A DNA stretch of 45,090 bases. Origin: Actinomycetota bacterium (lineage in GTDB: Bacteria > Actinomycetota > Acidimicrobiia > Acidimicrobiales > Poriferisodaliceae). Location of the stretch: positions 1-45,090 of the forward strand of contig PCCJ01000117.1 of assembly GCA_002731665.1 (NCBI GenBank), given 5' to 3'. Within the stretch, counting starts at the first letter, position 1. Each line of letters opens with the position of its first letter. Below the pieces are notes generated by a model. That model worked only from the letters and a program-made list of their open reading frames with translations. It made no database searches and was not told the DNA's origin. The translations under genes were made by a program, and so were the position numbers. Below, one piece after another: positions 32,706-41,487 of this stretch.

Positions 32706-33625
32706 TGCAGCGCGAAACCGTTGAGAGCCGTTTGCCGAGGATCTTGGCCATGGTGCCATGGATAGTTGAACGAAATGGGGCTTCTATTGAAGAGGTAGCT
32801 GCACGCTTTAACCTCAACGAGGAGCAAGTCGCAGCTGAGTTGCTAGCGGTGCAGCTTTATGAAATTCCTCCATACGGGCCCGACAACATGTTAGGCATAA
32901 TAGTAGATGAGGATGGGTGGGTAGGGGTCGAAGCACCGTTGTTCACTCGAGCCCGACGGTTCTCACCACAGGAAGGGTTCGGCCTATTAGCTACGGGGAA
33001 AGCTGCGCTAGAAATACCAGGTGCTGACTCAGACGGTGCTTTAGCCAGCGCTATAGAAAAATTAGAGAACGTAATTGGTCAAAGAACTTCACTCGCCATC
33101 GACTTAAATGCACCTGATATTTTTGAGCAGCTTCAAATTGCTACAGAAGCTAAAAACAGACTTCAGATTGATTACTACAGTAAATATCGTGATGAAATTA
33201 GCACGCGGGTTATAGATCCATTTGAACTTGTTGCGCGTGATGGTCGTTGGTATCTGCGGGCTTATTGTCTAGTAGCTAAAGGCCATCGAACTTTCAGGAT
33301 AGACAGAATTGATAATGTTGCTGAGACGGGCGAGACTCATGAAAGTATTGATCCTGGACACGAAGCGTTTGTACCGGGAAGCGATTCGGTGATCGTGAAG
33401 ATCGCGGTTGCGGCTGATAACGCATGGATCCTTGAAGCCTACCCGCTTGAGTCAGTCGTAGAGAATAATGATGAGCTGATTATTTCTATCGCTGTTACAG
33501 GAAAAATGTTTCTGGAGACTTTAATGCTGAGGCTTGGTTCTAGCGCTCGACTAATTGATGATGGAGGATATGGAAACGTTGCAGTGGAGGCGGCTAATCG
33601 TCTTCTTTCTAAATATCTTAGGTAG
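32705..33625 (+). CDS. pafC: PafC-like WYL-domain transcriptional regulator
   Basis: A 306-residue partner of the preceding WYL protein. It has an N-terminal HTH (SRLPRILAMVPWIVERNGASIEEVAARFNLNEEQV, residues about 8-42). A WYL domain near 150-215 carries the motif GRWYLRAYCL and the following HRTFRIDRI segment. The pair would act as a heterodimer on damage-response promoters. In mycobacteria pafBC neighbours the Pup-proteasome genes; none is seen here, so only the regulator function is supported. The start is GTG in TAGTG. Confidence 0.85.
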   Translation: MQRETVESRLPRILAMVPWIVERNGASIEEVAARFNLNEEQVAAELLAVQLYEIPPYGPDNMLGIIVDEDGWVGVEAPLFTRARRFSPQEGFGLLATGKAALEIPGADSDGALASAIEKLENVIGQRTSLAIDLNAPDIFEQLQIATEAKNRLQIDYYSKYRDEISTRVIDPFELVARDGRWYLRAYCLVAKGHRTFRIDRIDNVAETGETHESIDPGHEAFVPGSDSVIVKIAVAADNAWILEAYPLESVVENNDELIISIAVTGKMFLETLMLRLGSSARLIDDGGYGNVAVEAANRLLSKYLR

Positions 33626-33687
33626 TTGAGGAATTGCAGGCAGTTCCAATTGGAGCACTTGTCAGCAGAGAAGATTGGTAATTGCAG

Positions 33688-34320
33688 ATGATCTCTACAC
33701 GTGCCAGAGTCAGGTCAGTGTTTGGCGCAGCTGTTCGAGCATTGTCTCGAACTCTTAGTAGCGCTGCGGCAATTGGGCCTTACGATGGTCCGGCAAAGCG
33801 ATATGGCTTGTTTGGTCATGGCAGCATCATCGGTTGGCCCGCTGGGAATCAGTATGGAGAGCGTTGGATTCATATAGGCAAAGACACCTTAATTTCTTCA
33901 CACGTGACGCTCTCGGCGGGAATGATGCCTGGTCAAGAGATGCTTACAGACCCAGTCGTCATAATCGGAGATAGGTGCTTAATTGGCCGAGGAACAGCGA
34001 TAGTGGGCCATTACCGCATCGATATTGGTGATGATGTGTTTACTGGCATGAATGTGTATATAACTGATCAAAATCATGGCTATGAAGAACTGAATATACC
34101 TATTGGTATCCAATCGCCAAATGATGATCCTGTAGTCATAGGGTCAGGCAGTTGGATTGGGTCTGGCGCTGTTATATTGCCCGGCGCGAGGATAGGGCGA
34201 CACTGTGTTATCGGGGCGAATTCGGTTGTCCGAGGAGAGGTGCCAGATTTTTCGGTTGTTGCTGGAGTTCCGGCGAAGGTTATACGTTTTCATAATGGAG
34301 AACGCTGGACACGTCCCTAA
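33688..34320 (+). CDS. Hexapeptide-repeat (left-handed beta-helix) acyltransferase
   Basis: About 210 residues with imperfect hexapeptide repeats, typical of acetyl- or acyl-CoA-dependent O- or N-acyltransferases. Repeats run from about residue 65 to 190, for example VVIIGDRCLIGRGTAIVG, then IDIGDDVFTGMNVYITD and SGSWIGSGAVILPGARIG. The catalytic His is probably in DQNHGYEE. VVAGVPAKVIRFH closes the helix. The acceptor is unknown; cell-envelope sugars are common for this family. I prefer the ATG at 33688 to the TTG at 33682; neither has a strong ribosome-binding site. Confidence 0.87.
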   Translation: MISTRARVRSVFGAAVRALSRTLSSAAAIGPYDGPAKRYGLFGHGSIIGWPAGNQYGERWIHIGKDTLISSHVTLSAGMMPGQEMLTDPVVIIGDRCLIGRGTAIVGHYRIDIGDDVFTGMNVYITDQNHGYEELNIPIGIQSPNDDPVVIGSGSWIGSGAVILPGARIGRHCVIGANSVVRGEVPDFSVVAGVPAKVIRFHNGERWTRP

Positions 34321-34355
34321 GACTCCCGGGAAGTATTGAATTTATTTAGGGTGTG

Positions 34356-35180
34356 CTACTCCCAATGAAGATCGGAGACTACTGCGTAATGATCAGAGGC
34401 AATAACTCCGTTAACGGGTTTATCCCCGGCTAAATAAGTTGCAGTAGGATTTCCTAATGGTTTAGGTCGTGGCCAAGAAACGAAAATATAGTCAAGTCTT
34501 CTTTGTGGCCATGCTGGGTTCACGACGTAGGGGTTGTTGCGGTCCCAGGTGTAGCCAGGGCTTTCCTGACATTGCGGCCACGCGTCGGACATAACTAGCC
34601 CTGGTATAGGTGGTGGGGCTTCTCCAGTTAGAAGCCTTATCTCGTCTGAAGTTGGGATTGAGTTAAAGTCTCCGGCGAGTACAACTGGAAAACCATTTAG
34701 ATCTCGTAATTCATCGACGAGTTCTAGAACGGCTTTTACTTGAGTTTGGCGCACTGAGCTTAGATCGAAACGGTGATCAAGATGAGTGCAGACAACTGGT
34801 ATAAGCTTCTCTTCCCGCAATATTTTAGCGGTCAGAGCATATCTTCGTCCTGGACCATCAAGCGGCGGAAGATGGTGGCTAGAAGATTCTTGAATCGGAA
34901 ATTTTGAGAGAATGGCATTTCCGAAAGAATGTCCTTTGTACCAGTGTTCTGGAGTTCGCACGTGATGCATGTGGAGTTTTGCAGCAATTTCTGCGGCTTG
35001 ATCAACTCCGCTTTCTTCACTCCAAATTTCTTGCAAACAAATAATGTCTGCGTCAATGTTTTTCAATGTTGTCAAAATGGCTGGTTGACGCTCTTCCCAT
35101 GGGCCAAATCGCCACCAAAGATTCCAAGTAACTACTCTCACGTTATTAAATCTAGTAGCTAGGTCTAGCTGAAAGGCCAA
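34356..35180 (-). CDS. Endonuclease/exonuclease/phosphatase (EEP) family hydrolase
   Basis: A 274-residue metal-dependent phosphodiesterase fold shared by DNase I, ExoIII and sphingomyelinases. Motifs: VRVVTWNLWWRFG, DIICLQEIWSE (metal Glu), VVCTHLDHR, the AGDFNSIPTSDE catalytic pair, LDYIFVSWP and ASDHYAVVSDL at the C-terminus. The complete catalytic set is present, so it should be active, but the substrate (nucleic acid, lipid or sugar phosphate) is not readable. The start is uncertain: TTG at 35180 or GTG at 35141, the latter beginning almost at the fold. No signal peptide is seen. It is divergent from the next gene with only 13 bases between annotated starts. Confidence 0.87.
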   Translation of the reverse strand: MAFQLDLATRFNNVRVVTWNLWWRFGPWEERQPAILTTLKNIDADIICLQEIWSEESGVDQAAEIAAKLHMHHVRTPEHWYKGHSFGNAILSKFPIQESSSHHLPPLDGPGRRYALTAKILREEKLIPVVCTHLDHRFDLSSVRQTQVKAVLELVDELRDLNGFPVVLAGDFNSIPTSDEIRLLTGEAPPPIPGLVMSDAWPQCQESPGYTWDRNNPYVVNPAWPQRRLDYIFVSWPRPKPLGNPTATYLAGDKPVNGVIASDHYAVVSDLHWE

Positions 35181-35193
35181 GGATGGTCGTATC

Positions 35194-36762
35194 TTGGAAT
35201 CGATGGTGGATTCAAATTACAGTCTTGGTAGCTTGCCTGAACTTTTTCAGAATTTAGGGCAAGTAGTGGTGTGTAAACAAGATGGCGATTTGGCAATGGA
35301 TATTGCCGATTTGGAAGAAATCGTTGACCGACTCTGCCAAGGATTAGAAGAGTGGGGTGCTAAGCCCGGTGATCGTATTGCGGTCTGGTTACCTAATGGT
35401 GTGCCTTATATAGCTTTAATGTGGGCAACATCTCGTTTAGGATTAGTCCTTGTCTCTATTAATACTCGATATCGAAGTAGTGAGGTGGCGGACATAGTTG
35501 GACGCTCAGGAGCTCGACTCCTGGTTGTTGACCCAGGCTTCCTGGGAATAAACTTTCGAGGAATTCTTGCTGAGATCAAGCAGAGTGATTTATTGCTTGA
35601 GGGCGTAATAAGCCTTGATGACAATATTGAGTTGACATGGCCGACGATCAGATGGAGTGATCTAATCAGATCTGAGCGGTCCTCGATTGACCGTTCAGAT
35701 CGAGATTTACCTTGGATTGTTTTTAGTACCTCGGGTACAACGAGCCAACCAAAGCTGGTCCTTCACAACCAATCTGGACCAGCTGATCATGCCCGAGATT
35801 TAGCACCTACTTTTGGGCAAGTCGCAATGGCAGCGGTCCCAATGTGCGGTGTATTTGGTTATTCGATGCTTCTTGGAGCTATGGGAGCTGGCTCAGATTT
35901 GATAACAATGCCAATTTTTGATGCTGATCTAACCGGAACGGCTATCGAGAAATATGGAGTAAACACTTTCCATGGTTCAGATGAAATGCTCGCTCGGATT
36001 ATTCAGGTAGGAACCGACCTAAGTTCATTAGATGCGGTCGGTTATGCGCGTTTTAATAATGCGTTGGAGAATGTTCCTGAAGATGCTGCCAAAGCTGGGC
36101 TAAACGCTATTGGGCTATATGGCATGAGCGAAGTACATGCACTTTATTCACGCCGGAGTCTTCAACCCAAGGAAAAAATGTCTATTCCGGGAGGGAGTCT
36201 CGCCTCTGTTGAAGCTTCTGCCAGAGTAGTCGACCCTGATACCAACAAGGTCTTAGGAATTGGAGAAGAAGGAGAACTGCAGCTGAGGGGCCCCTCGCTC
36301 TTCGCTGGCTACCTTGCTAACGGAGGGGAAGACATAGATAGCACTTTAACATCTAAGCATTTTGATTATGACTGGTTCAAGACAGGTGATCTTGCGAGAA
36401 TGGAAGATGAAGTTACCTTTGAGTATCTAGCGCGACTGGGAGATGTCCTACGGCTCGGAGGATTTTTGGTAAACCCGGCGGAGATAGAAGAGTGTCTTCT
36501 GAGTCAGGAAGGCGTAAATGCAGTTCAGGTTGTTGGCGTAGATTTGTCGAGTGGCCCAAAAGCTGTCGCATTTGTTGTGTCAGAACAAACTATTGATGCG
36601 CAAAAACTTCGTACTGAATGCCGTAGTAGGTTAGCGAGTTTCAAAGTTCCAGCTTTAATTATCCAGTTGAAAGAATTTCCCACTACCGAAAGTGCGAATG
36701 GAACCAAAATACAAAAAGTCCGGTTGAGAGATATAGCAATTGAGGCATTAAGTAATAACTAA
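35194..36762 (+). CDS. AMP-forming acyl-CoA synthetase
   Basis: A 522-residue ANL-superfamily ligase with unknown acid substrate. It has a phosphate loop IVFSTSGTTSQPKLVLHN near residue 173; the usual TSGTTGxPKG glycine is Ser-Gln here. GLYGMSEVHALYS is near 306, the hinge region DYDWFKTGDLARMEDEVTFEYLARLGDVLRLGGFLVNPAEIEE near 400, and a C-terminal KIQKVRLRD with the catalytic Lys. It starts at TTG 35194, supported by AAGGA about 11 bases ahead, or at ATG 35203. It is only distantly related to the ligase at 28510. A 6-bp inverted repeat with one central base (ACACCG-C-CGGTGT) follows the stop at 36762-36774. Confidence 0.87.
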   Translation: MESMVDSNYSLGSLPELFQNLGQVVVCKQDGDLAMDIADLEEIVDRLCQGLEEWGAKPGDRIAVWLPNGVPYIALMWATSRLGLVLVSINTRYRSSEVADIVGRSGARLLVVDPGFLGINFRGILAEIKQSDLLLEGVISLDDNIELTWPTIRWSDLIRSERSSIDRSDRDLPWIVFSTSGTTSQPKLVLHNQSGPADHARDLAPTFGQVAMAAVPMCGVFGYSMLLGAMGAGSDLITMPIFDADLTGTAIEKYGVNTFHGSDEMLARIIQVGTDLSSLDAVGYARFNNALENVPEDAAKAGLNAIGLYGMSEVHALYSRRSLQPKEKMSIPGGSLASVEASARVVDPDTNKVLGIGEEGELQLRGPSLFAGYLANGGEDIDSTLTSKHFDYDWFKTGDLARMEDEVTFEYLARLGDVLRLGGFLVNPAEIEECLLSQEGVNAVQVVGVDLSSGPKAVAFVVSEQTIDAQKLRTECRSRLASFKVPALIIQLKEFPTTESANGTKIQKVRLRDIAIEALSNN

Positions 36763-36886
36763 CACCGCCGGTGTCCCATGACCGTTCTACACTCACTGAG
36801 GTGCTTCTATATTCCTATGGGTTTAGTTCTAAGAACTCCACCGTTCCATTGAGGGCATACGCGTTAGCTAGGTTGGAAGAATTTTA

Positions 36887-38392
36887 ATGAGCGATGATCG
36901 CCAAAGAACAGCAACCTCCTCTTTTGGAGTTTCTCGCAGAGAAGGACATGATTCATCTGCTTTCTACGCCAGGTTCACTCCACCTATTCTTTCTGATGAT
37001 GATTTAATAAACCAAGCCCCAGATTTAGGCGACGGGTGTTTAGTCGGTGATTCCCGCGATATGCACCAATTGCCAGACGCTTGCGTAGCTTTAGTCGTCA
37101 CCTCACCGCCATATTTTGTGGGAAAAGAATACGAAGATTCTATAGCCGCTACTGGTGATTCTCGAATTCCAAATAGCTATTTTGAGTACCTTTCGATGCT
37201 TGAATCTGTGTTCGCTGAATGTGTGCGGGTCCTAGAGCCTGGTGGACGATTCGCAATCAATGTAGCGAACCTAGGAAGAAAGCCGTATCGGAGCTTATCG
37301 GCTGACGTAATTCGAATTCTTGAAGATCTTGGGTTGCTGCTTCGAGGAGAAATCATTTGGCAGAAGAGCAAAGGCAGCAGCGGTTCATGCGCCTGGGGAT
37401 CATTTCGTAGCGCTGCGAATCCATCATTGAGAGATACTACGGAACGAATAATAATAGCTAGCAAGGGACGCTTCGATCGGGCAAAGTCTCCAGCAGAAAG
37501 ATTAAAATTAGGCTTACCGAACTCGAGCACTCTGCCAACCGACGAATTCATGGAAGCGACATTAGATGTTTGGGACATGCATGCTGAAAGTGCGCGTCGG
37601 GTGCAACACCCAGCGCCATTTCCAGTTGAGTTGCCAAGACGCCTAATTGACTTATATACGTTTGAAGGTGATGTGGTGCTTGATCCCTTTATGGGTTCGG
37701 GCACAACTCTGGTGGCATCAGTACTTACTGATCGTCGAGGAATCGGATACGATCTTGATTCTAATTATGTTGATGTAGCGCGAAATCGGGTAATGACAGC
37801 GAGAGCGAGAGCTTGGGCTCACCGGCAGCCTGCCGGACAACAGCCACCATTTCCAGAAATTGCTGAGGCCTTAAGTGCAGTAACAGATGAAGAGATAGCG
37901 GCTGATAGTTTTCAACGACAAGCTACTCGCGAGGGTAAGAAAGCCCAAGATATCGCAATGGGCGTGATCGAAAATTGCGGTTTTGTTATGTTGCAAAAAA
38001 ACGCGAAAGTTCCTCGCGCCGGTGTGCAATATAATTTTAAAGTTGAGGACGAAGCTGGCGGTGAATGGTGGATAGATGTTTCGGGAGCATTCACTACTGT
38101 TCGGCCCGGTTTGCTCAGAATAGATACTATTTGGAAAACATTGGGAAGAGCATCTGTTCTGAAGGCATATGACCCTGCAGCGAAAATACTTATTTTAACT
38201 TCGCACCTTCCGCGTAGCGGAAGTGAAGGCGATAAGGCTATGAGAGCAGTCAGTCCGTTTACTATTTTTGATGCTATTCCGATGTTTGATGATGAGGCTC
38301 AAGAACGCCTGCGTAGCTATGCGGCCGGAGGAGCGACAGTCCCGTTGCCTGGTTTTTGGAAATCGACTGAGATAGTTAATGGACTGGCCTGA
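36887..38392 (+). CDS. DNA methyltransferase (SPPY, beta-class) with extra C-terminal domain
   Basis: A 501-residue site-specific methyltransferase. Motif IV TSPPYF is at residues 72-77 and motif I DPFMGSGTT is near 266-274, so motifs are in the beta order. SPPY usually marks N4-cytosine methylation, though some adenine enzymes share it. GYDLDSNYVDVARNR follows motif I. Residues about 340-501 are not part of a normal methyltransferase. They contain GEWWIDVSGAFTTVRPGLLRID followed by TIWKTLGRASVL, then LILTSHLPRSGSEG, which could be a degenerate nuclease-like fold with the catalytic Lys missing. No separate restriction gene is adjacent. The recognition site is unknown. The next gene overlaps its stop by one base. 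Confidence 0.88.
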   Translation: MSDDRQRTATSSFGVSRREGHDSSAFYARFTPPILSDDDLINQAPDLGDGCLVGDSRDMHQLPDACVALVVTSPPYFVGKEYEDSIAATGDSRIPNSYFEYLSMLESVFAECVRVLEPGGRFAINVANLGRKPYRSLSADVIRILEDLGLLLRGEIIWQKSKGSSGSCAWGSFRSAANPSLRDTTERIIIASKGRFDRAKSPAERLKLGLPNSSTLPTDEFMEATLDVWDMHAESARRVQHPAPFPVELPRRLIDLYTFEGDVVLDPFMGSGTTLVASVLTDRRGIGYDLDSNYVDVARNRVMTARARAWAHRQPAGQQPPFPEIAEALSAVTDEEIAADSFQRQATREGKKAQDIAMGVIENCGFVMLQKNAKVPRAGVQYNFKVEDEAGGEWWIDVSGAFTTVRPGLLRIDTIWKTLGRASVLKAYDPAAKILILTSHLPRSGSEGDKAMRAVSPFTIFDAIPMFDDEAQERLRSYAAGGATVPLPGFWKSTEIVNGLA

Positions 38393-38706
38393 TGCTTGGA
38401 GTTGCTTATGCAGTAGTTCGAAGCGAGCCTCCCGAAGTCTTCCTTGCTACAGATGTCGAAGTTCTTCACCGGGTTCTTGCAGCTGAGTTAGTTGCTCGAG
38501 CTGCATCTGGAACTTTTGATATAAATGAGTTAACTGAGTTACGAGAAGCGTTATTAGAGGAAAGGTGGGGTGACGCAGTTTCGAGGTGGATAGCATGTTC
38601 TGGCATAGAAGTTGATGTATACACTCACCTTCATGTCTACAGCAGCGAAGATTTGCCGCCCGATTTGATTGGTGCTCAAATTCAGTTTTCTCCACTCTTT
38701 CAGTAG
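38392..38706 (+). CDS. Small conserved hypothetical protein coupled to the methyltransferase
   Basis: A 104-residue acidic protein that I do not recognise. It begins MLGVAYAVVRSEPPEVFLATDVE, then has a long helical segment (VLHRVLAAELVARAASG and ELTELREALLEERWGDAVSRWI) and ends in a beta-like VDVYTHLHVYSSEDLPP tail. There is no signal peptide, membrane segment or enzyme motif. The ATG overlaps the methyltransferase stop (TGATG), so the two are translated together and may act together, for example as a regulatory or structural partner. That is inference from position only. Confidence 0.7.
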   Translation: MLGVAYAVVRSEPPEVFLATDVEVLHRVLAAELVARAASGTFDINELTELREALLEERWGDAVSRWIACSGIEVDVYTHLHVYSSEDLPPDLIGAQIQFSPLFQ

Positions 38707-38738
38707 TAAAGTTTCAAGCAAATTACAGGTTGATTTGG

Positions 38739-39476
38739 TTATCGAAATGTCATGTAGATGACTCTTAGAGCAATAGCCGTAAGAGTCATTTTGAAAATTA
38801 CGGCGAATTTTTCTTCGCTGACTTTGTCTGAAATCTTTGTGCCTGCCCAGCTCCCGCACACCACAGCAGCAAAGCCGATACAGATCAACGATGCGTAGGG
38901 CCTGTAGCTAAAGCTTGTACTTGCGAATAAGCCAACTTTGACTAAGTGCCCGAGTGTTTGAGCGCAAGCAAAAGTAGCGATAGTCGCTGCTTTGACTGCG
39001 AGATGACTCCGGAATACAGGAGCGATCGCTGGCCCTGTCACGCCGAACGGAATATTTAAAAAGCCAGCGCATGCCCCTAGAGGGATAAACGCGTTGAGCC
39101 CATGCCCAAGAAGTCGGCTAAGGCCTTCGAGAACAGTTGGCTTCCAGACCACTATTAGAGCAAATACCGCAATAGCCACTCTCCCTCCAGAACGTGGAAA
39201 CAAATCGGCGGCAAGTAGGCCCAAAACGCCAGCCGGTATCAAAAATAAGGCGAATCGCCAAACTATGCTCCACCTAATGTGTTTTCGGCGCATGACAGCG
39301 CGAGAGGAGTTGGATGCGACCTGAATCAGCGCGTGCACCGGGATAGCATCCGTTGGGTCAAGGAACTGTAAAAGCACGGAGAGAAGAAGAATACCCCCGC
39401 CCAGGCCGGCGATGGCAGCGATTGTGGACCCAAAAAATGCTGATAGGCCAATGACCAGTAGCTCAGGTTCTGGCAT
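38739..39476 (-). CDS. TauE/SafE (sulfite exporter) family membrane protein
   Basis: A 245-residue inner-membrane protein with about 7-8 hydrophobic segments. The TauE/SafE signature is present twice: in the first half AAIAGLGGGILLLSVLLQFL followed by DPTDAIPVHALIQVASNSSRAV, and in the second half FGVTGPAIAPVF. The family is linked to export or uptake of sulfite, sulfoacetate or other small organic anions. The actual substrate is unknown. It has its own position between convergent and divergent genes and no visible operon partner. Confidence 0.87.
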   Translation of the reverse strand: MPEPELLVIGLSAFFGSTIAAIAGLGGGILLLSVLLQFLDPTDAIPVHALIQVASNSSRAVMRRKHIRWSIVWRFALFLIPAGVLGLLAADLFPRSGGRVAIAVFALIVVWKPTVLEGLSRLLGHGLNAFIPLGACAGFLNIPFGVTGPAIAPVFRSHLAVKAATIATFACAQTLGHLVKVGLFASTSFSYRPYASLICIGFAAVVCGSWAGTKISDKVSEEKFAVIFKMTLTAIALRVIYMTFR

Positions 39477-39605
39477 CTCTATTCAATCTGTTCGCGGTTG
39501 ATGAAGAATAACTCGGCGAGTTGGCTCATTTAAGACGATGTAGTAGAAAATAAAAAACGTAAAGAAATGCTTTAGATCCTTGACCTGGGGCCGTTTCAGT
39601 AGTCG

Positions 39606-39654
39606 AATTACATTTATGGAATTCGTGTAAGTCACGAATCGTAATTATGAGGAG
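39606..39654 (+). promoter_or_regulatory. Hairpin in front of the HU ribosome-binding site
   Basis: ATTCGTG (39621-39627) and CACGAAT (39633-39639) form a 7-bp stem with a 5-base loop. An outer pair AATTAC (39606-39611) and GTAATT (39641-39646) can extend it past a 9-base bulge. The Shine-Dalgarno GAGGAG (39649-39654) begins two bases after the outer arm. The position suggests translational or autogenous control of HU, by inference. Confidence 0.4.
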
Positions 39655-39660
39655 ACTCGC

Positions 39661-39945
39661 ATGGCCAACATGTCAAAGTCAGACGTGCTTAGTGCGGTAG
39701 CAGACGCAGCCGGCTGCAGCAAGACCGAAGCAGAAGCTGCCATTGAAGCTTTCTTTGGGGCGGTAGTCAATGCTGCTCAAGGTGGAGATTCCGTCGCGTG
39801 GCCAGGAATTGGTAAATTCTCGCTTTCTGAACGAGCAGCGCGAACTGGACGAAATCCCCAAACAGGGGAGCAGATCCAAATATCTGCAAGTCGAAGTGTT
39901 AAATTTTCAGCTGCGAAAGCTTTGAAAGACACAATGAACGGCTGA
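39661..39945 (+). CDS. hup: HU-family nucleoid DNA-binding protein
   Basis: A 94-residue histone-like protein that bends and compacts DNA as a dimer. The N-terminal helices (KSDVLSAVADAAGCSKTEAEAAIEAFFGAV) are followed by GIGKFSLSERAARTGRNPQTGEQIQISASRSVKFSAAKAL, the DNA-gripping arm with the conserved RxGRNPxTG signature. Length is normal and there is no mycobacterial-type Lys-rich tail. GAGGAG precedes the ATG. A very strong terminator follows, so the gene is monocistronic. Confidence 0.96.
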   Translation: MANMSKSDVLSAVADAAGCSKTEAEAAIEAFFGAVVNAAQGGDSVAWPGIGKFSLSERAARTGRNPQTGEQIQISASRSVKFSAAKALKDTMNG

Positions 39946-39970
39946 AGTTTGTAGATAATGATTTTAATGA

Positions 39971-40012
39971 TTTTAAGGATTGAGGTTTAGGCCTCAGTCC
40001 TTAAAATTTTTT
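39971..40012 (+). terminator. Strong terminator after the HU gene
   Basis: TTTTAAGGATTGAGG (39971-39985) pairs with CCTCAGTCCTTAAAA (39992-40006), 15 bp with one G-U pair and a 6-base loop, followed by six T. The most typical rho-independent terminator in the window. Confidence 0.9.
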
Positions 40013-40048
40013 GCAGAGCTATTCGACTAACGGGCATTGAAACATAGC

Positions 40049-40774
40049 TTATAGATCTGTAATTAATTTGAATAGTTCTGCGGCTTCTAGGTCACACATA
40101 GAACCATTTTTATTCAAATCAGATGCGATAGCAGCAGAAAATTTTGCTATCGCAGCATCGTCATCATCACCATTAATTTTGTGTGTCGTCTCGAACTGAC
40201 TCTTATGCTCAAGTAGCGCGTCCACTTTAGCCTTGTGCCATCCTTGTACGTTTTCTGCGTGATCTGGCTCGTCAGCTTCAAACAAGAGAAGGGCATCTGG
40301 GCGGTGTGGCTCAAGGCCGTGTTCTTGAAAAAAAAATGGGTCGCGAGCACCGACAATTCCTTCGATTGCCAAGAGGCCTGCATGGCGATGGTCAGGGTGT
40401 AGTCGATAGCGCTTCCAGGGGTCGTGAGCCAAAATTACTTCAGGTTGTATGTTGCGAATGACGAATGCGACCTCACTCCTTGTCTCTATGTCACTCGATA
40501 GTTCGCCATCTGTGTGTCCTAAAAAAACTATTTGCCCAGTGGCCCCGAGCGATTGAGCTGCATTACGTTGTTCTCTCTCACGATCCTGGATTAATTGGTT
40601 TTGATCACAGTTCGGATTCCAGGTGCCCTTGGAACCGTCGGTGCAGATCAAATAGTTCACTTCAGTGCCTAAATTGGCCCATTTTGCAAGAGTGGCACCG
40701 CATTGAAATTCAGCGTCATCTGGATGGGCGACCACAACAAGTGCTGAAGTAGGTGCAGGTAAGTCGATATTCAT
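40049..40774 (-). CDS. PIG-L/LmbE family zinc deacetylase
   Basis: A 241-residue zinc-dependent N-deacetylase fold. The metal site is AHPDDAEF (residues 16-23: His17, Asp19, Asp20, Glu22) and the second His cluster is HPDHRH (126-131). Family members act on N-acetylglucosaminyl substrates, including mycothiol intermediates (MshB) and mycothiol conjugates (Mca) in Actinobacteria; a specific substrate cannot be assigned here. The ATG overlaps the cofC stop by four bases (ATGA), so both are made from one transcript. Confidence 0.88.
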   Translation of the reverse strand: MNIDLPAPTSALVVVAHPDDAEFQCGATLAKWANLGTEVNYLICTDGSKGTWNPNCDQNQLIQDREREQRNAAQSLGATGQIVFLGHTDGELSSDIETRSEVAFVIRNIQPEVILAHDPWKRYRLHPDHRHAGLLAIEGIVGARDPFFFQEHGLEPHRPDALLLFEADEPDHAENVQGWHKAKVDALLEHKSQFETTHKINGDDDDAAIAKFSAAIASDLNKNGSMCDLEAAELFKLITDL

Positions 40775-41400
40775 GGCGTCCTTGGTTTAAGGAAAGTCAA
40801 GAGGTCCTCTGGTGTATCAACATCCCATTGCAGTTCAGGAATTTGAAGAATCTCTAGATTTAACCCGTGTTTCTTTGTTTCATCAATATGTGCTGAAAGC
40901 GAATTCTGACCGTATCTAAAATTAAAGTTGCTCCCAAGTGGTAGAGATAAAACATTAGTTCCAAGTAAATGACGGTCCGGCACGATACTGACTGTGTTGG
41001 GCCTGCCGATACCAGCAAATGATTTTGCGAGAGGCAAGTCAGAATGAGCGATCAGAACATGGCCGATATTAGTATCGAGCTCCTTGACAGCGCCTGATAT
41101 CGAGTGGTTTAAGCCTTCTTGATTGACCCATAATACATTGACATTATTTGATTCTGCCCATTTCGCCACCTCATGGTCATTGCAGACAATGTAAATATCA
41201 AGTGGCCTCGCTGCTTTTATAACTTGAGATGCCATTCTCTTAGCTAGAGCTTCACGTTTGTCTGGTGTGAGTTCTGGGGCAAGGCGACGTTTGGCTCTGC
41301 GAAAATCTTTTATTGGTATCAGAACAACAGGAACAGTTGGGTTATCTAAAACCGTGCCGGATTGATTCATCTTAAGGAGTCTATTGAGGGAAGGAAGCAC
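40771..41400 (-). CDS. cofC: 2-phospholactate/phosphoenolpyruvate guanylyltransferase of F420 synthesis
   Basis: A 209-residue CofC/FbiD nucleotidyltransferase. It activates 2-phospholactate (archaea) or phosphoenolpyruvate (Actinobacteria) with GTP, the first step in attaching the side chain of coenzyme F420. Family motifs: VLIPIKDFRRAKRRLAPELTPDKREALAKRM at the N-terminus, VLIAHSDLPLA (metal Asp), VSIVPDRHLLGTNVLSLP, and FRYGQNSLSAHIDETKKHG. The GTG at 41400 is used; an ATG at residue 11 (41370) is equally possible. In Actinobacteria the gene is often called fbiD. No other F420 genes are nearby. Confidence 0.87.
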   Translation of the reverse strand: MLPSLNRLLKMNQSGTVLDNPTVPVVLIPIKDFRRAKRRLAPELTPDKREALAKRMASQVIKAARPLDIYIVCNDHEVAKWAESNNVNVLWVNQEGLNHSISGAVKELDTNIGHVLIAHSDLPLAKSFAGIGRPNTVSIVPDRHLLGTNVLSLPLGSNFNFRYGQNSLSAHIDETKKHGLNLEILQIPELQWDVDTPEDLLTFLKPRTP

Positions 41401-41487
41401 TCATAGTGTTACGGTGACTTCATCCGGTCTAGATTTTTTGTGACTAAAATGAAGACCCACCTCAACAATTTTTGTGAATGAGCTAAT

